Assembly (NCBI GenBank): GCA_045106985.1
Contig: JBGCFQ010000011.1
Coordinates: forward strand, 248,001-312,000
DNA: 64,000 nucleotides
Source: JAUIET01 sp045106985
GTDB taxonomy: Bacteria > Pseudomonadota > Gammaproteobacteria > Pseudomonadales > JAUIET01
Direction: 5' to 3'
The position numbers were made by a program, and so were the translations under genes. The notes under the pieces are model-generated. The model saw nothing but the letters and a program-made list of their open reading frames with translations, was not told where the DNA came from and did not search any database. Position 1 is the first letter of the stretch. Every line of letters starts with the position of its first letter. Below are positions 42,269 to 51,071 of this stretch, one piece after another.

Positions 42269-44443
42269 CTACTTAATGAACAACATTTCTCGGTACTTTG
42301 GCAGCGGCCAGAGTTTGTCGGCAACTTCTTGCTCAAGCGCATCAGCGGGCGAACGAACCGCTAGCATCAGAGGGCAAATCACTCCTGCACAAAATTGCAG
42401 ATGTTCTTCGGTGGTTGCAAAATTCTCTTGTTTCAAAGCTGCGCTCAGCTCACTAACCGCTGCCATCATGGCGTTAGCATTTTGGGCTATCGATTCTGCG
42501 GCTGCACTGTCCAGATCCAGATTCATTTTTGAGCTCGCTTCATGTGCACTAGCAAGGTCACTGAGATACTCTATCGCTGCGGGATAGATCATTGTCTTGG
42601 CCATTTCTATAACCAAGTTTGCTTCAACTTCGATAGATAGTACGTACTGCTCGGCGTAGACTTCGAAACGACTTTCGAGCTCTATAGGCGTTAATACGCC
42701 GGTACGGCTAAACAACTGCTGAATGCTGTCTTCACGAAACGCTGGTAATGCATCAGCACTGGTTGGAATGTTCTGTAAACCGCGCTCCTCGACGGCCATG
42801 GTGTGCCATTCAGAAGAATAGCCGTCGCCCCCAAACACAACATTTCCGTGAGCCTCCATCAATTCTTGAAGCACCGCTATAACCGCTTCCACTTGGGGCG
42901 TTCCACCCTTCAACGCAGTTTCCAGCTTGTCCGCCACCCACTCCAATGAGTCGGCCAACATTGTATTCATAGCAATCAATGGGCCGGAAACGGATTGCGA
43001 GGATCCAACGGCGCGAAATTCAAAACGATTTCCAGTGAACGCAAATGGCGAAGTGCGGTTGCGATCGCCTGGGTCACGTTCAAAATTAAGAATCTGCGAC
43101 AGACCAAGATCCATTATGCCGCCAGTGTCAGATCCGGTGAGCTCGCCGGCTTTAATATCATTGAATACTTTCTCCAGCTGATCGCCAAGATACACGGACA
43201 AAATTGCCGGCGGTGCTTCGTTGGCACCCAAGCGATGATCGTTGGCGGCCGAGGCTATGACGGCTCTTAGCAGCGGCCCGTACTTATGTACACCGCGAAT
43301 TACCGCACCGCAAAACAATAAGAAGTTAAGGTTATCGTGCGGCGTGCTTCCAGGGTCAAGCAAGTTGCCCTGAGTGGAGTTGCCTACAGACCAATTAACA
43401 TGCTTGCCAGAGCCATTAACCCCTGCAAAGGGCTTTTCATGCAACAGCGCAATAAAACCATGCTCCTTGGCGGTGGTCTTGAGTATTGTCATTAACAATT
43501 GCTGATGATCGGCCGCTACATTGGCTGCTTCGAAATAAGGCGCTATTTCAAACTGACCAGGAGCCACTTCGTTATGATGTGTTTTTGCAGGAATTCCCAG
43601 GCGGTACAACTTGTCTTCAAAAGCCTGCATAAAAACCTGCACACGAGCAGGGATTGCACCGAAATAGTGATCATCAAATTGCTGGCCCTTGGCGGGCGCT
43701 GCGCCGAATAGTGTTCGGCCCGCTAGTAGTAAGTCAGGGCGCTGGTTGGCAAAGTTTTCATCTACCAGGAAGTATTCTTGTTCTGCACCACAACTGGAAT
43801 TCAGAGGCGCAATATCGGTTTCGCCCATGAGCGCTAGAACGCGCTGCGCGGCTTTATCCATAGCCGCGTTTGAGCGCAGCAATGGAATTTTCTTATCCAG
43901 CGCTTCTCCTGTCCACGACATGAAGACACTTGGGATCATTAATGTAGCGCCATTATCCGTTTGCATTATATAAGCAGGGCTGGTCGGGTCCCATGCGGTG
44001 TAACCACGGGCCGCATTTGTCATACGTATGCTGCCGTTCGGAAATGACGAGCCATCAGGTTCGCCTTTAATCAGCAAGCTACCGGTAAATTCGGTGATTG
44101 CGCCACCATCCGCGGTTGTGACAATAAAGCCGTCGTGTTTTTCGGCTGTGGCGTTGGTCATTGGATAAAAAATATGGGAGAAGAACTTAACGCCTCTACT
44201 GAGAGCCCAGTCTTTCATTGCCGCAGCAACAATATCAGCAGTCGCCGGGTCAAGCACCGCGCCCGTCTGCACCGTCTTCTTGATGGCTTTGAATGCGCTC
44301 TTTGACAACGACTCTTCCATAGTTGCCAGCGAAAAAACATCACAGGCCCAAATTTTTGAGAGAGGCTCAGTTTTTGTCACGCAGGCAGGGCTGCGGTTAG
44401 CGGTTGAATTAATGGCCTGCGAACGAGATTGATTACCACTCAT
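42269..44443 (-). CDS. glnN: type III glutamine synthetase
   Basis: This 724-residue protein is a type III glutamine synthetase (GlnN), the large hexameric or dodecameric cytoplasmic form that joins ammonium to glutamate with ATP. Family signs are FSHIFYPMTNATAEKHDGF at the start, EQEYFLVD with metal-binding Glu, FEIAPYFEAANVAADHQQL, HEKPFAGVNGSGKHVNWS, the signature loop, and FEFRAVGSSQ near the end of the catalytic part. The length, about 720 residues, fits the type. Type III enzymes are commoner in Bacteroidetes and cyanobacteria, and in Proteobacteria they may be transferred, so the presence here is notable. A type I enzyme is not in the window. The ribosome binding site AGGA lies 10 bases upstream. 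A LysR gene follows. Confidence 0.92.
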   Translation of the reverse strand: MSGNQSRSQAINSTANRSPACVTKTEPLSKIWACDVFSLATMEESLSKSAFKAIKKTVQTGAVLDPATADIVAAAMKDWALSRGVKFFSHIFYPMTNATAEKHDGFIVTTADGGAITEFTGSLLIKGEPDGSSFPNGSIRMTNAARGYTAWDPTSPAYIMQTDNGATLMIPSVFMSWTGEALDKKIPLLRSNAAMDKAAQRVLALMGETDIAPLNSSCGAEQEYFLVDENFANQRPDLLLAGRTLFGAAPAKGQQFDDHYFGAIPARVQVFMQAFEDKLYRLGIPAKTHHNEVAPGQFEIAPYFEAANVAADHQQLLMTILKTTAKEHGFIALLHEKPFAGVNGSGKHVNWSVGNSTQGNLLDPGSTPHDNLNFLLFCGAVIRGVHKYGPLLRAVIASAANDHRLGANEAPPAILSVYLGDQLEKVFNDIKAGELTGSDTGGIMDLGLSQILNFERDPGDRNRTSPFAFTGNRFEFRAVGSSQSVSGPLIAMNTMLADSLEWVADKLETALKGGTPQVEAVIAVLQELMEAHGNVVFGGDGYSSEWHTMAVEERGLQNIPTSADALPAFREDSIQQLFSRTGVLTPIELESRFEVYAEQYVLSIEVEANLVIEMAKTMIYPAAIEYLSDLASAHEASSKMNLDLDSAAAESIAQNANAMMAAVSELSAALKQENFATTEEHLQFCAGVICPLMLAVRSPADALEQEVADKLWPLPKYREMLFIK

Positions 44444-44807
44444 TTGGTGTGTCCTGCTGATTAATTGATAGCTAGATAAATTGATACAGTGGCACAGCGG
44501 TTAAGGCAAGAAATGGGGGCAAGCTGATTCTAGATACAAATAATCAGCTGCCTACGTTTGTCACAAGTAAAGCTGCCGAGCTATTTATGGCCGCTTATCC
44601 GCAAATACTACCTATATAGATACTGCAATAAGTAAGCCAACCAGTGAGTCAGCTCAGATGGGTCGTAAACAAGGCTAAATTGAGAGAATTGCGCTGCTAA
44701 GTACGCGGTAAATAGCCTGTTTTGGTGCGTCCATGCACGATTGTGGTTCTAAATGAGGTAATTACTGGTGAGAGAGTAGCTAGCGCGTCAGCCATACCCA
44801 ATGCAGC
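44444..44807. other. intergenic region upstream of glnN
   Basis: This 364-base stretch between glnN and pgm, both on the minus strand, has no convincing gene. It should carry the glnN promoter on its left side and any terminator of pgm on its right. A short inverted repeat, GTGC...GCAC, lies at 44725-44738 with a 6-base gap, but it does not match the NtrC consensus, whose half-sites face the other way. I found no sigma-54 promoter for glnN. I see nothing else that can be supported. Confidence 0.4.
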
Positions 44808-46442
44808 TCAGGTAATGACATCAGGGCGCGGTCTACCGGTGTGACGCTCAATACCGGCTATTTCATCAGCGGCGCTGATCAGCGGTGCCAACACTTGTTG
44901 AGGATCAAGATCCAAACTGTCCGAATCTGTAAAATAACACTCCAGGTAAACGCGCAAGGTCGCCCCCTGGGTACCTGTGCCAGATAAGCGAAAAACAATA
45001 CGCCCACCATTTTGAAGAATTATGCGTATTCCCTGAGCCTTGCTAATGCTATTGTCGACCGGGTCGCGGTATTCAAAATCGTCAGCTGTTGTAACCAGAA
45101 GCCCCGCAAACTCCTGTCCAGCTATAGATGGCAGTTTTTTCCTGAGCTCACTGTACAAGGTGTTGGCTGATTCGCTGTCGACGCCTTCATAATCGTGTCG
45201 GGTAAAATAATCGCGACCAAATTCTCGCCAGTGATTTCGCATTATTTCGCCAGCGGATTGGCGCTTCACGGCCATTACATTTAGCCAGAACAAGACTGCC
45301 CAGAGCCCGTCCTTTTCGCGCACATGATTGGAGCTGGTGCCGAAGCTTTCTTCACCGCACAAAACAGCCTTGCCCGAATCAAGCAGGTTGGCGAAAAACT
45401 TCCAGCCAGTAGGTGTCTCGTAGCAATCTATGCCTAAGGCATTTGCGACTCGGTCCACAGCATGACTGGTCGGCATCGACCGCGCCACACCAGGCATAGT
45501 TCCGGCATAAGCTGGTACAAGATGCGCATTGGCGGCTAATACAGCCAAACTGTCACAAGGATTGATGTAAAAATTGGAGCCAAGCACCATATTACGATCA
45601 CCGTCACCATCCGAGGCCGCTCCAAAGTCGGGCGGTTTTGTGCCAAACATTCGCTCGACCAATTCATGTGCGTGAACCAGATTGGGATCGGGATGACCAC
45701 CACCGAAGTCAGTCAAGGGCGTAGCATTTATAACAGACCCTTCTGCGGCGCCAAGCCGGCGTTGCAGAATTTCTATGGCGTAAGGGCCTGTTACTGCGTG
45801 CATTGCGTCGAAACACAATCGGAAATCAGTCCGTGAGACCATGTCCGCCATTGCCTCAAAATCAAACAAAGTTTGCATAAGATCGGCGTAGTCAGCCACT
45901 GGATCCATCACATCAACAACGGTGTCTAGTAACTTATAAGTGCCAATTACATCAAGATCGATATCACTGGAATCAAGGCTTTTGTATTCATGCAGTGACA
46001 GTGTATGTTGATAAATTTTCTCAGTTAAATCTTCCGCTGCCGGCGCTCCATTAGCGCTATTGAATTTAATACCAAAGTCGGCATCAGGTCCGCCCGAGTT
46101 ATGACTTGCGGATAAAATAATGCCACCGCAAGCCTGGCTTTTTCGAATAACACACGATGCCGCCGGGGTAGAGAAAATACCCTTTCTGCCAACTAACAAA
46201 CGTGCAAACCCGTTCGCCGCGGCCATTCGAATAATTACTTGAATTGCCTCTCGGTTATAGAAGCGCCCGTCACCACCCACAAGCAAAGTTTTGCCGGTGC
46301 AAGGTTCTATTGTGTTGAAAATCGCCTGAACAAAATTCTCTAGATAATTCGCTTGTTGAAACTCAATAACCTTTTTACGCAACCCCGAGGTGCCCGGTTT
46401 TTGACCTTCAATAGGCTTTGTCGCTATCGCATTTGGAACCAT
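44808..46442 (-). CDS. pgm: phosphoglucomutase
   Basis: This 544-residue cytoplasmic enzyme interconverts glucose-1-phosphate and glucose-6-phosphate. The active-site Ser113 lies in LSASHNSGG, where the common motif is TASHNPGG, so one neighbour has changed. GAASDGDGDRNMV near residue 285 is the metal-binding DGDGDR loop. ETPTGWKFF and CGEESFGTSSNH match the sugar-binding loop of the eukaryote-like alpha-D-glucose phosphoglucomutases, and RLSGTGTQGATLR is the phosphate-binding loop in the C-terminal domain. The protein starts at an ATG with no strong site seen. It is alone on its strand apart from a decayed gene upstream. Confidence 0.93.
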   Translation of the reverse strand: MVPNAIATKPIEGQKPGTSGLRKKVIEFQQANYLENFVQAIFNTIEPCTGKTLLVGGDGRFYNREAIQVIIRMAAANGFARLLVGRKGIFSTPAASCVIRKSQACGGIILSASHNSGGPDADFGIKFNSANGAPAAEDLTEKIYQHTLSLHEYKSLDSSDIDLDVIGTYKLLDTVVDVMDPVADYADLMQTLFDFEAMADMVSRTDFRLCFDAMHAVTGPYAIEILQRRLGAAEGSVINATPLTDFGGGHPDPNLVHAHELVERMFGTKPPDFGAASDGDGDRNMVLGSNFYINPCDSLAVLAANAHLVPAYAGTMPGVARSMPTSHAVDRVANALGIDCYETPTGWKFFANLLDSGKAVLCGEESFGTSSNHVREKDGLWAVLFWLNVMAVKRQSAGEIMRNHWREFGRDYFTRHDYEGVDSESANTLYSELRKKLPSIAGQEFAGLLVTTADDFEYRDPVDNSISKAQGIRIILQNGGRIVFRLSGTGTQGATLRVYLECYFTDSDSLDLDPQQVLAPLISAADEIAGIERHTGRPRPDVIT

Positions 46443-46714
46443 CAGCTAACCTCTAGCAGAAACAAAACAGTAAATTACGGGATCAGCAGGCATTCAGCTA
46501 AAGTCCCTTTATCCCAACATAGTCTGGGCAACCCGAACAATAGTGTAGTATTTTTCCACTAGACATTGTGAAACAGAAGCAGTTATCTAAGGCAGGCACT
46601 GAACAACAGCTTCAATTTCTTCCGCGTCATTATAGATATGAGGCTACAGTCCAGTAGCTGTCGCTTTCTGATCAAACAACAGGTGTTCTTCATTCAATCG
46701 CATGCTTAGTGTAT

Positions 46715-47250
46715 TTAGGTCGGCTGCTGGGGGCTTACCAAAGACTCCGGTTCAACAGCGCTGGCAATTTGTTCGCTAAGCTGAAGCTTATGTTCTCTTA
46801 TCGTTTCAATGCCGATATTGAAAAGAACATGGATACTGTTATGCGCCACAATATAGGGTTGTACTGAGGGCGTGCTGCCCCAAAACCGTAAGGCATCTTT
46901 GGCATAGCGGAAATCGTTGATGTTAAGTTCAAACGGGCTTTCATGAGAAAACTAGCCAACGTGAATCGGTTCCCAGTGACCGAGTTGCTCGGCATCAACC
47001 CAAAGAAACCCGGCGCCAGGCCCGCCACTCAACCATTTCACACAAGAGCCAATCGCAAAGTCAGCTTGCCATGGCTGAAGATCGATGGGTATACCGCCAA
47101 TGGATTGGCAAATATCAACGACCGGTGTAATTCCTCGCGCTCTTGTTAAAGCCGTCACTTCCGTAACCGATACTTTTTTGCCTGAGTTTGCACATGCGTA
47201 ATGAGTGCCAGACCAACGTCTTCGACCCGGTATTGCGACCACCGGTCAAT
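46715..47250 (-). pseudogene. kynureninase-like (class V aminotransferase) relic
   Basis: Reading the minus strand, one frame gives VEDVGLALITHVQT, then a frameshift near 47186, then SGKKVSVTEVTALTRARG, VVDICQSIGGIPIDLQPW, ADFAIGSCVKWLSGGPGAGFLWV and HWEPIHVG, then an amber codon where a Trp is expected, then FSHESPFELNINDFRYAKDALRFWGSTPSV and NSIHVLFNIGIETIREHKLQL, ending at a TAA at 46715-46717. The lysine in KWLSGGPGA is the PLP-binding Lys in this kind of enzyme. The pattern is that of kynureninase and related class V enzymes. The N-terminal half is missing, lost at the junction with the upstream gene. The 272 bases between this and pgm hold nothing I can recognise. Confidence 0.75.
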
Positions 47251-47269
47251 ATCTGGTACCTTTGTTTAG

Positions 47270-48040
47270 CTAGTAGCCGACTGTAAATCTATCACGGACA
47301 TAGGCCGCATTTTCAACTTCGTCTACCGCAGCAATAGCCAAATCACGAATGTAGATAGCGTTTTCTCCTGCCTCATCGATAACGAATTCAGTACTAGACG
47401 TTCGATAACGACCAAGGCTTGTGTCACCATCATCAATACGGCTAGGAGACCAGCCCAAAATCTTTGTTGGTGGCGTGAGAACCGTCCAGTCTATATTACT
47501 CGCCAGATAACTATCCAAAGCCACCCTATGGCCAAACAACATAGCGTGCATTGGGCTGCCCTGTTTTGCTCTAAACGGCATGTTAGCCAACATAGCTTTG
47601 GCATTGCCAAACATCGTGGTGGCGCCGCCTATCTGAATAACGCGTGGCGCAAGCTCTTGCTCTTCGAGTACTTGAATAATATTTTTAGCCGCCACCGCAT
47701 GTACTGTGGTTTCTGGCTTATTGCCCGAACCCGTTCCGGCGACCGATATAAAGACCACATCGACCTTGGAAACGATTGGCAACAAGGATTCTACATCCGT
47801 TAAATCGCCTTGCACCGCCTCGAACAGTGCCGACCGCTGAGCCAATAATTCAGGAGTACGAGACACGCCCAGCACCCTGTAGCCGCGCTTTAATGCCTCA
47901 TCTACGATAAGGCCTCCTATTTTGCCACTGGCTCCAAATACGGCCACTGTAGTGTCGGCATTTGCCGGTATCACCAAAGCCTGGTTGGCACAGGCCGACA
48001 TAAAATAGAGTGCAATAGCCACCAGCAAAGTGCGAATCAT
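47270..48040 (-). CDS. exported NmrA/SDR-like NAD(P)-binding protein
   Basis: This 256-residue protein has an N-terminal signal (residues 1-17, ending FMSAC with Cys17) compatible with a lipoprotein. The rest is an atypical short-chain dehydrogenase fold of the NAD(P)H-binding NmrA/YwnB kind: VAVFGASGKIGGLIVDEAL gives GxxGxxG, GVSRTPE follows the second strand, and VQGDLTDVESL is the usual adenine-binding spot. No catalytic YxxxK pair is evident. A nucleotide-binding fold in the envelope is surprising and makes the start worth checking, but no other methionine gives a complete fold without the hydrophobic stretch. The gene borders the kynureninase relic downstream and is divergent from the FMN riboswitch. 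Confidence 0.65.
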   Translation of the reverse strand: MIRTLLVAIALYFMSACANQALVIPANADTTVAVFGASGKIGGLIVDEALKRGYRVLGVSRTPELLAQRSALFEAVQGDLTDVESLLPIVSKVDVVFISVAGTGSGNKPETTVHAVAAKNIIQVLEEQELAPRVIQIGGATTMFGNAKAMLANMPFRAKQGSPMHAMLFGHRVALDSYLASNIDWTVLTPPTKILGWSPSRIDDGDTSLGRYRTSSTEFVIDEAGENAIYIRDLAIAAVDEVENAAYVRDRFTVGY

Positions 48041-48206
48041 TATTAGCTGTCCTGTATAGGTGTCAGATTAAAGACACAACGGCCTCATGGTCACGAATGT
48101 AGGCGCAAAATTCAAGCTCTCAGCAGCTTATTGCACGATGAGCTTGCACACTAAGTGATGTGCAGCGCCCAAAACATGGTAATATACACGCTCTCCTTAT
48201 GGAGAA

Positions 48207-48347
48207 ATTCTCAGGGCGGGGTGAAATTCCCCACCGGCGGTAATCGTGTTTACACGTAGCCCGTGGGCGCTTAGGTTAGCCATAGCAATTGGTTTAACCC
48301 AAGGACTAGCAGATCCGGTGTGATTCCGGGGCCGACAGTAACAGAAT
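48207..48347 (+). promoter_or_regulatory. FMN riboswitch (RFN element)
   Basis: The conserved RFN core is present: ATTCT at 48207-48211 pairs with AGAAT at 48343-48347 to close P1. Between them lie TCAGGGCGGGGTGAAATT, CCCCACCGGCGGTAAT, AGCCCGTGGGCGC and AGATCCGGTGTGATTCCGGG followed by GCCGACAGT. These are the family signature blocks in order. The element binds flavin mononucleotide and lowers expression of the riboflavin gene behind it. A CTCCAG/CTGGAG pair at 48367-48372 and 48425-48430 may form the expression platform. The ribosome binding site GAGGG lies just before the ATG at 48480. This is good evidence that the downstream gene is under flavin control. Confidence 0.95.
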
Positions 48348-48479
48348 GAGGGCTATGCTCTACTTTCTCCAGTCTGGTTATGAGAATAAGACCTTCGTTA
48401 TGGTGAGGACCGATTAAACTCAGTCTGGAGCCCAGCATTGTTCTTAGAAGCCCTGTATTTGAGATATGAGGGTTTACCA

Positions 48480-48965
48480 ATGAACATCAGCACACACCTA
48501 CCACCTTCCGGCACCGCGACCAAAATCGCATTTGTTCAAGCATGCTGGCACCGCGAAATTGTTGACCAATCGAGAGATTCCTTCTTGAAAGACTTCGCCA
48601 AGCTAAGCGACAAGCAGGTAGATTGCTTTGAGGTATCTGGCGCTTTCGAAATTCCCTTGCATGCCAAACTGTTAGCTCAAAGTGGCGAATATGCAGGTAT
48701 TGTTGCCTCAGCTTTGGTTGTAGACGGCGGAATCTACCGCCACGAATTCGTCGCGCAGGCGGTGATTAATGGCTTGATGCAAGTTCAACTCGACACCAGC
48801 ATACCGGTCTTCTCAGTTGTACTCACACCGCATCATTTTCATGGGGAAGAACACGCTAGCTATTTTCATGATCACTTCGTACTAAAAGGCGCTGAAGCGG
48901 CCAAAGCATGCGCAGATACGGTAGAAAAACTGCAAGGCTTAACGCCGGTTTATTCTGTGACTTAA
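48480..48965 (+). CDS. ribH: lumazine synthase, RibH2 type
   Basis: This 161-residue protein is 6,7-dimethyl-8-ribityllumazine synthase, which makes the direct precursor of riboflavin. The sequence KIAFVQACWHREIVDQ, SGAFEIPLHAKLLA, ALVVDGGIYRHEFVAQAVINGLMQVQL and SVVLTPHHFH follow the RibH2 (decameric type II) pattern known from Brucella and Rhizobium rather than the standard gammaproteobacterial RibE. The active-site His is within PHHFH. I start at ATG 48480, 41 bases after an earlier in-frame start, because of the GAGGG site and the riboswitch leader. The FMN riboswitch lies upstream and a strong hairpin follows. The remaining rib genes are not in the window, so this may be a second lumazine synthase copy. 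Confidence 0.93.
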   Translation: MNISTHLPPSGTATKIAFVQACWHREIVDQSRDSFLKDFAKLSDKQVDCFEVSGAFEIPLHAKLLAQSGEYAGIVASALVVDGGIYRHEFVAQAVINGLMQVQLDTSIPVFSVVLTPHHFHGEEHASYFHDHFVLKGAEAAKACADTVEKLQGLTPVYSVT

Positions 48966-48979
48966 AGCTGTGCAGAAAA

Positions 48980-49014
48980 GCGGCGGAACCAAGCTCCACG
49001 AGCTTGGCCGCCGC
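48980..49014 (+). terminator. strong hairpin after ribH
   Basis: GCGGCGG at 48980-48986 pairs with CCGCCGC at 49008-49014, and CCAAGCT pairs with AGCTTGG inside it, with a 2-base bulge and a 5-base loop CCACG. This makes a 14-pair stem. No T-run follows, so it may be a Rho-dependent end, an mRNA stabiliser or a repeat element. A related sequence with CCAAGC and GCTTGGCCGC lies at 51502-51534. Confidence 0.6.
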
Positions 49015-49043
49015 TAGCTGAGAAGTTTCGCGCTAGACGCGTT

Positions 49044-49115
49044 GTCACTTACATACGCTAAGTCACTTACATCCGCTTCGTCACTTATATCCGCTTCGTC
49101 ACTTATATCCGCTTC
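49044..49115. repeat. four tandem 18-bp repeats over the icd stop codon
   Basis: Four adjacent 18-base units, GTCACTTACATACGCTAA, GTCACTTACATCCGCTTC and two copies of GTCACTTATATCCGCTTC, cover 49044-49115. The last copy contains the icd stop codon. On the coding strand each unit restates the end of the gene, including the codons KRI and a stop, so the repeat arose by copying the gene's 3' end. The copies become less alike toward the ribH side. Confidence 0.85.
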
Positions 49116-50836
49116 GCTACGGCATCGAGAAAGCCATTCATATCGACAACATTTTCATTGTCAGGCTCTGACGTTTTGCCCTTAATATCTCCGGTAATCG
49201 TGCCGGCAGCAACAGTATCTATCAATGCTTGCTTAATCTTCTGCGCGTAATCGCTCAGCGCTTGATTACCTTCACGTTCGCCCAACATAGCCAAAGCATT
49301 ACCCAACGCGTACAACAATGCTGACGAATTGAACAACGCCACCTTGCCATCGCTTTCTACGTACTTAAGATACAAATCATGCGCGGTGCCGTGCGGAGCT
49401 TCGAACAACATCGTACCGTCTTTGCTTTCAATTATTGAACTTGCCGTTGCCAAGCTGCCACCCAAGGCTGCAGAAATATCAGAAAAAATATCGCCGTCAA
49501 GATTCTGCGCCGGATAAGACCCGTTGCGTGGGGGGTCGGTGATCATTTTCTTTAACTGACTGGATGGCCGCATAATCATAAACGAAGGCGGTGGCGTATC
49601 CTGCTGTGCCAGTTCACGACGAACCTGGGTAATTACTTTGCTGAACACATCATCATAGTCCATGTATTCGCGCTTCAATCCGAAATACACTTCTTTATTG
49701 TTTCGCGACGCGTCGCTGAAGACTTGCCTTACCCAATCGGTAATGGCTTCGCGGTCATTCGACATTAACAGAACCGGATCGTTTTTATGCACAGCTCTGG
49801 CGTGTTTTTCATCGCCATCGACAATCACTTTCAAAATACCGTCTTCTGGCATTGGCGCATTGTAACTGCCGTACTGATCTCCTCCACCTGCGCTCATTCT
49901 GGAAATAGATACATTGGTCTTTCGTGCGGGTATGCCGTATTTCTTTAACTCCTCGACCAGTTTGTAAAGCTTACGACCCGTGGTGTTATCCGGCACTCCC
50001 CAGATGGCTTTTTCCGGCGGGTTAGCAACAATACGCGCAGCCTGTGCGTCGATCAGCTCGTAGTGGTAGGCTAGACCCGCTTGCGCAAACTGTGCTTTAT
50101 AATCGCTTTCATAAATTCCTTCTATCAGCTCACGCATCACTCCATCATATCCAGGTATAACCGTATCCTTTAGCCCTAGATACGCGTCACGTTTTTCATC
50201 CAATGCTCTAGTAAAAAAGCCATGTGCCCATTTTGCAACATCGTCGCTGTCGTTAGTTGCCAGTAACCAGGGATCTCCCTTGCGAATAAAGCGGCGGTGA
50301 ATTTCGACGGGATCGCCACTGGCACCGACAAACATAAGCTTTAGGATGCCAGTGGCGGCAGCTAACCTATTGTGGCTGTGCTTAATGCCACCGTGTTCCA
50401 TTGTATCTACCACAATGTCGCGCCCCACCCAGCCTGGCTTCCGAATTTCCAAATTGCGAAACGGAATGTCTTCACGAATAATGTTGCCGCCAATGCCTTT
50501 ACGGATAGCGCCATTGGGAGACTTGGTTGCCAAGCGATTCAGTTCTTCTTCTTTTACATGAGGGTGCTTTGCCAACAGGTCATCAAGTTGTTGACGATTA
50601 ACTGTCATACCGGCATTCTTTATACCTACACCATGCTCTTTCAAAGCATTGATCGCGTCGATAACAGCCTGACCATTGCTAAGCAGTCGGTTCTCTGCCG
50701 TTAAGTCGAGCTCCACTAATTCAATGTCTAACTTATCTCGAACAAACTGATCCAATATCCGGTCGAAGGCAATCTGTGCCATCTCGTCACCGTGAAGGAC
50801 TACTAGAGGCTTTGCGACAGGTATTTTATTAGTCAT
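49103..50836 (-). CDS. icd: NADP-dependent isocitrate dehydrogenase (large form)
   Basis: This 577-residue cytoplasmic enzyme oxidises isocitrate to 2-oxoglutarate in the citric acid cycle. SPNGAIRKGIGGNIIRE at about residues 106-122 is the isocitrate-binding Ser/Asn/Arg segment. The later DGDIFSDISAALGGSL and APHGTAHDLY provide the metal-binding Asp residues and cofactor loop. It is longer than the 416-residue E. coli Icd and contains insertions in the middle, so it is one of the less common large variants seen in some bacteria. The stop codon lies in the 18-bp tandem repeat. It is divergent from the small membrane-protein gene. Confidence 0.87.
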   Translation of the reverse strand: MTNKIPVAKPLVVLHGDEMAQIAFDRILDQFVRDKLDIELVELDLTAENRLLSNGQAVIDAINALKEHGVGIKNAGMTVNRQQLDDLLAKHPHVKEEELNRLATKSPNGAIRKGIGGNIIREDIPFRNLEIRKPGWVGRDIVVDTMEHGGIKHSHNRLAAATGILKLMFVGASGDPVEIHRRFIRKGDPWLLATNDSDDVAKWAHGFFTRALDEKRDAYLGLKDTVIPGYDGVMRELIEGIYESDYKAQFAQAGLAYHYELIDAQAARIVANPPEKAIWGVPDNTTGRKLYKLVEELKKYGIPARKTNVSISRMSAGGGDQYGSYNAPMPEDGILKVIVDGDEKHARAVHKNDPVLLMSNDREAITDWVRQVFSDASRNNKEVYFGLKREYMDYDDVFSKVITQVRRELAQQDTPPPSFMIMRPSSQLKKMITDPPRNGSYPAQNLDGDIFSDISAALGGSLATASSIIESKDGTMLFEAPHGTAHDLYLKYVESDGKVALFNSSALLYALGNALAMLGEREGNQALSDYAQKIKQALIDTVAAGTITGDIKGKTSEPDNENVVDMNGFLDAVAKRI

Positions 50837-51071
50837 TATCAGGTTCTACCTTAGTGAATGTGTGCTGGCTGTGATCAAATCTAGAGCTGTAAGCGCGTGT
50901 ATATTGTAACAGCGCTGTATCGAGATTCTAAGCATTCTACAGCTCACAGTGACTGAATGCTAAGCAAGTGGTACTTGACGCTGTGATATAGTTTTGCAAA
51001 TACTAAGGCGGGTGGCGACAGCGCCCGGCTGCAAATGGGGCAATGACGCTCCGCTTATTGAGGACCGTATT

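Noticed and set aside
44725..44738. NtrC-like site upstream of glnN
   Set aside because: The GTGC/GCAC halves are in the reverse arrangement from the NtrC consensus and the spacing is wrong.
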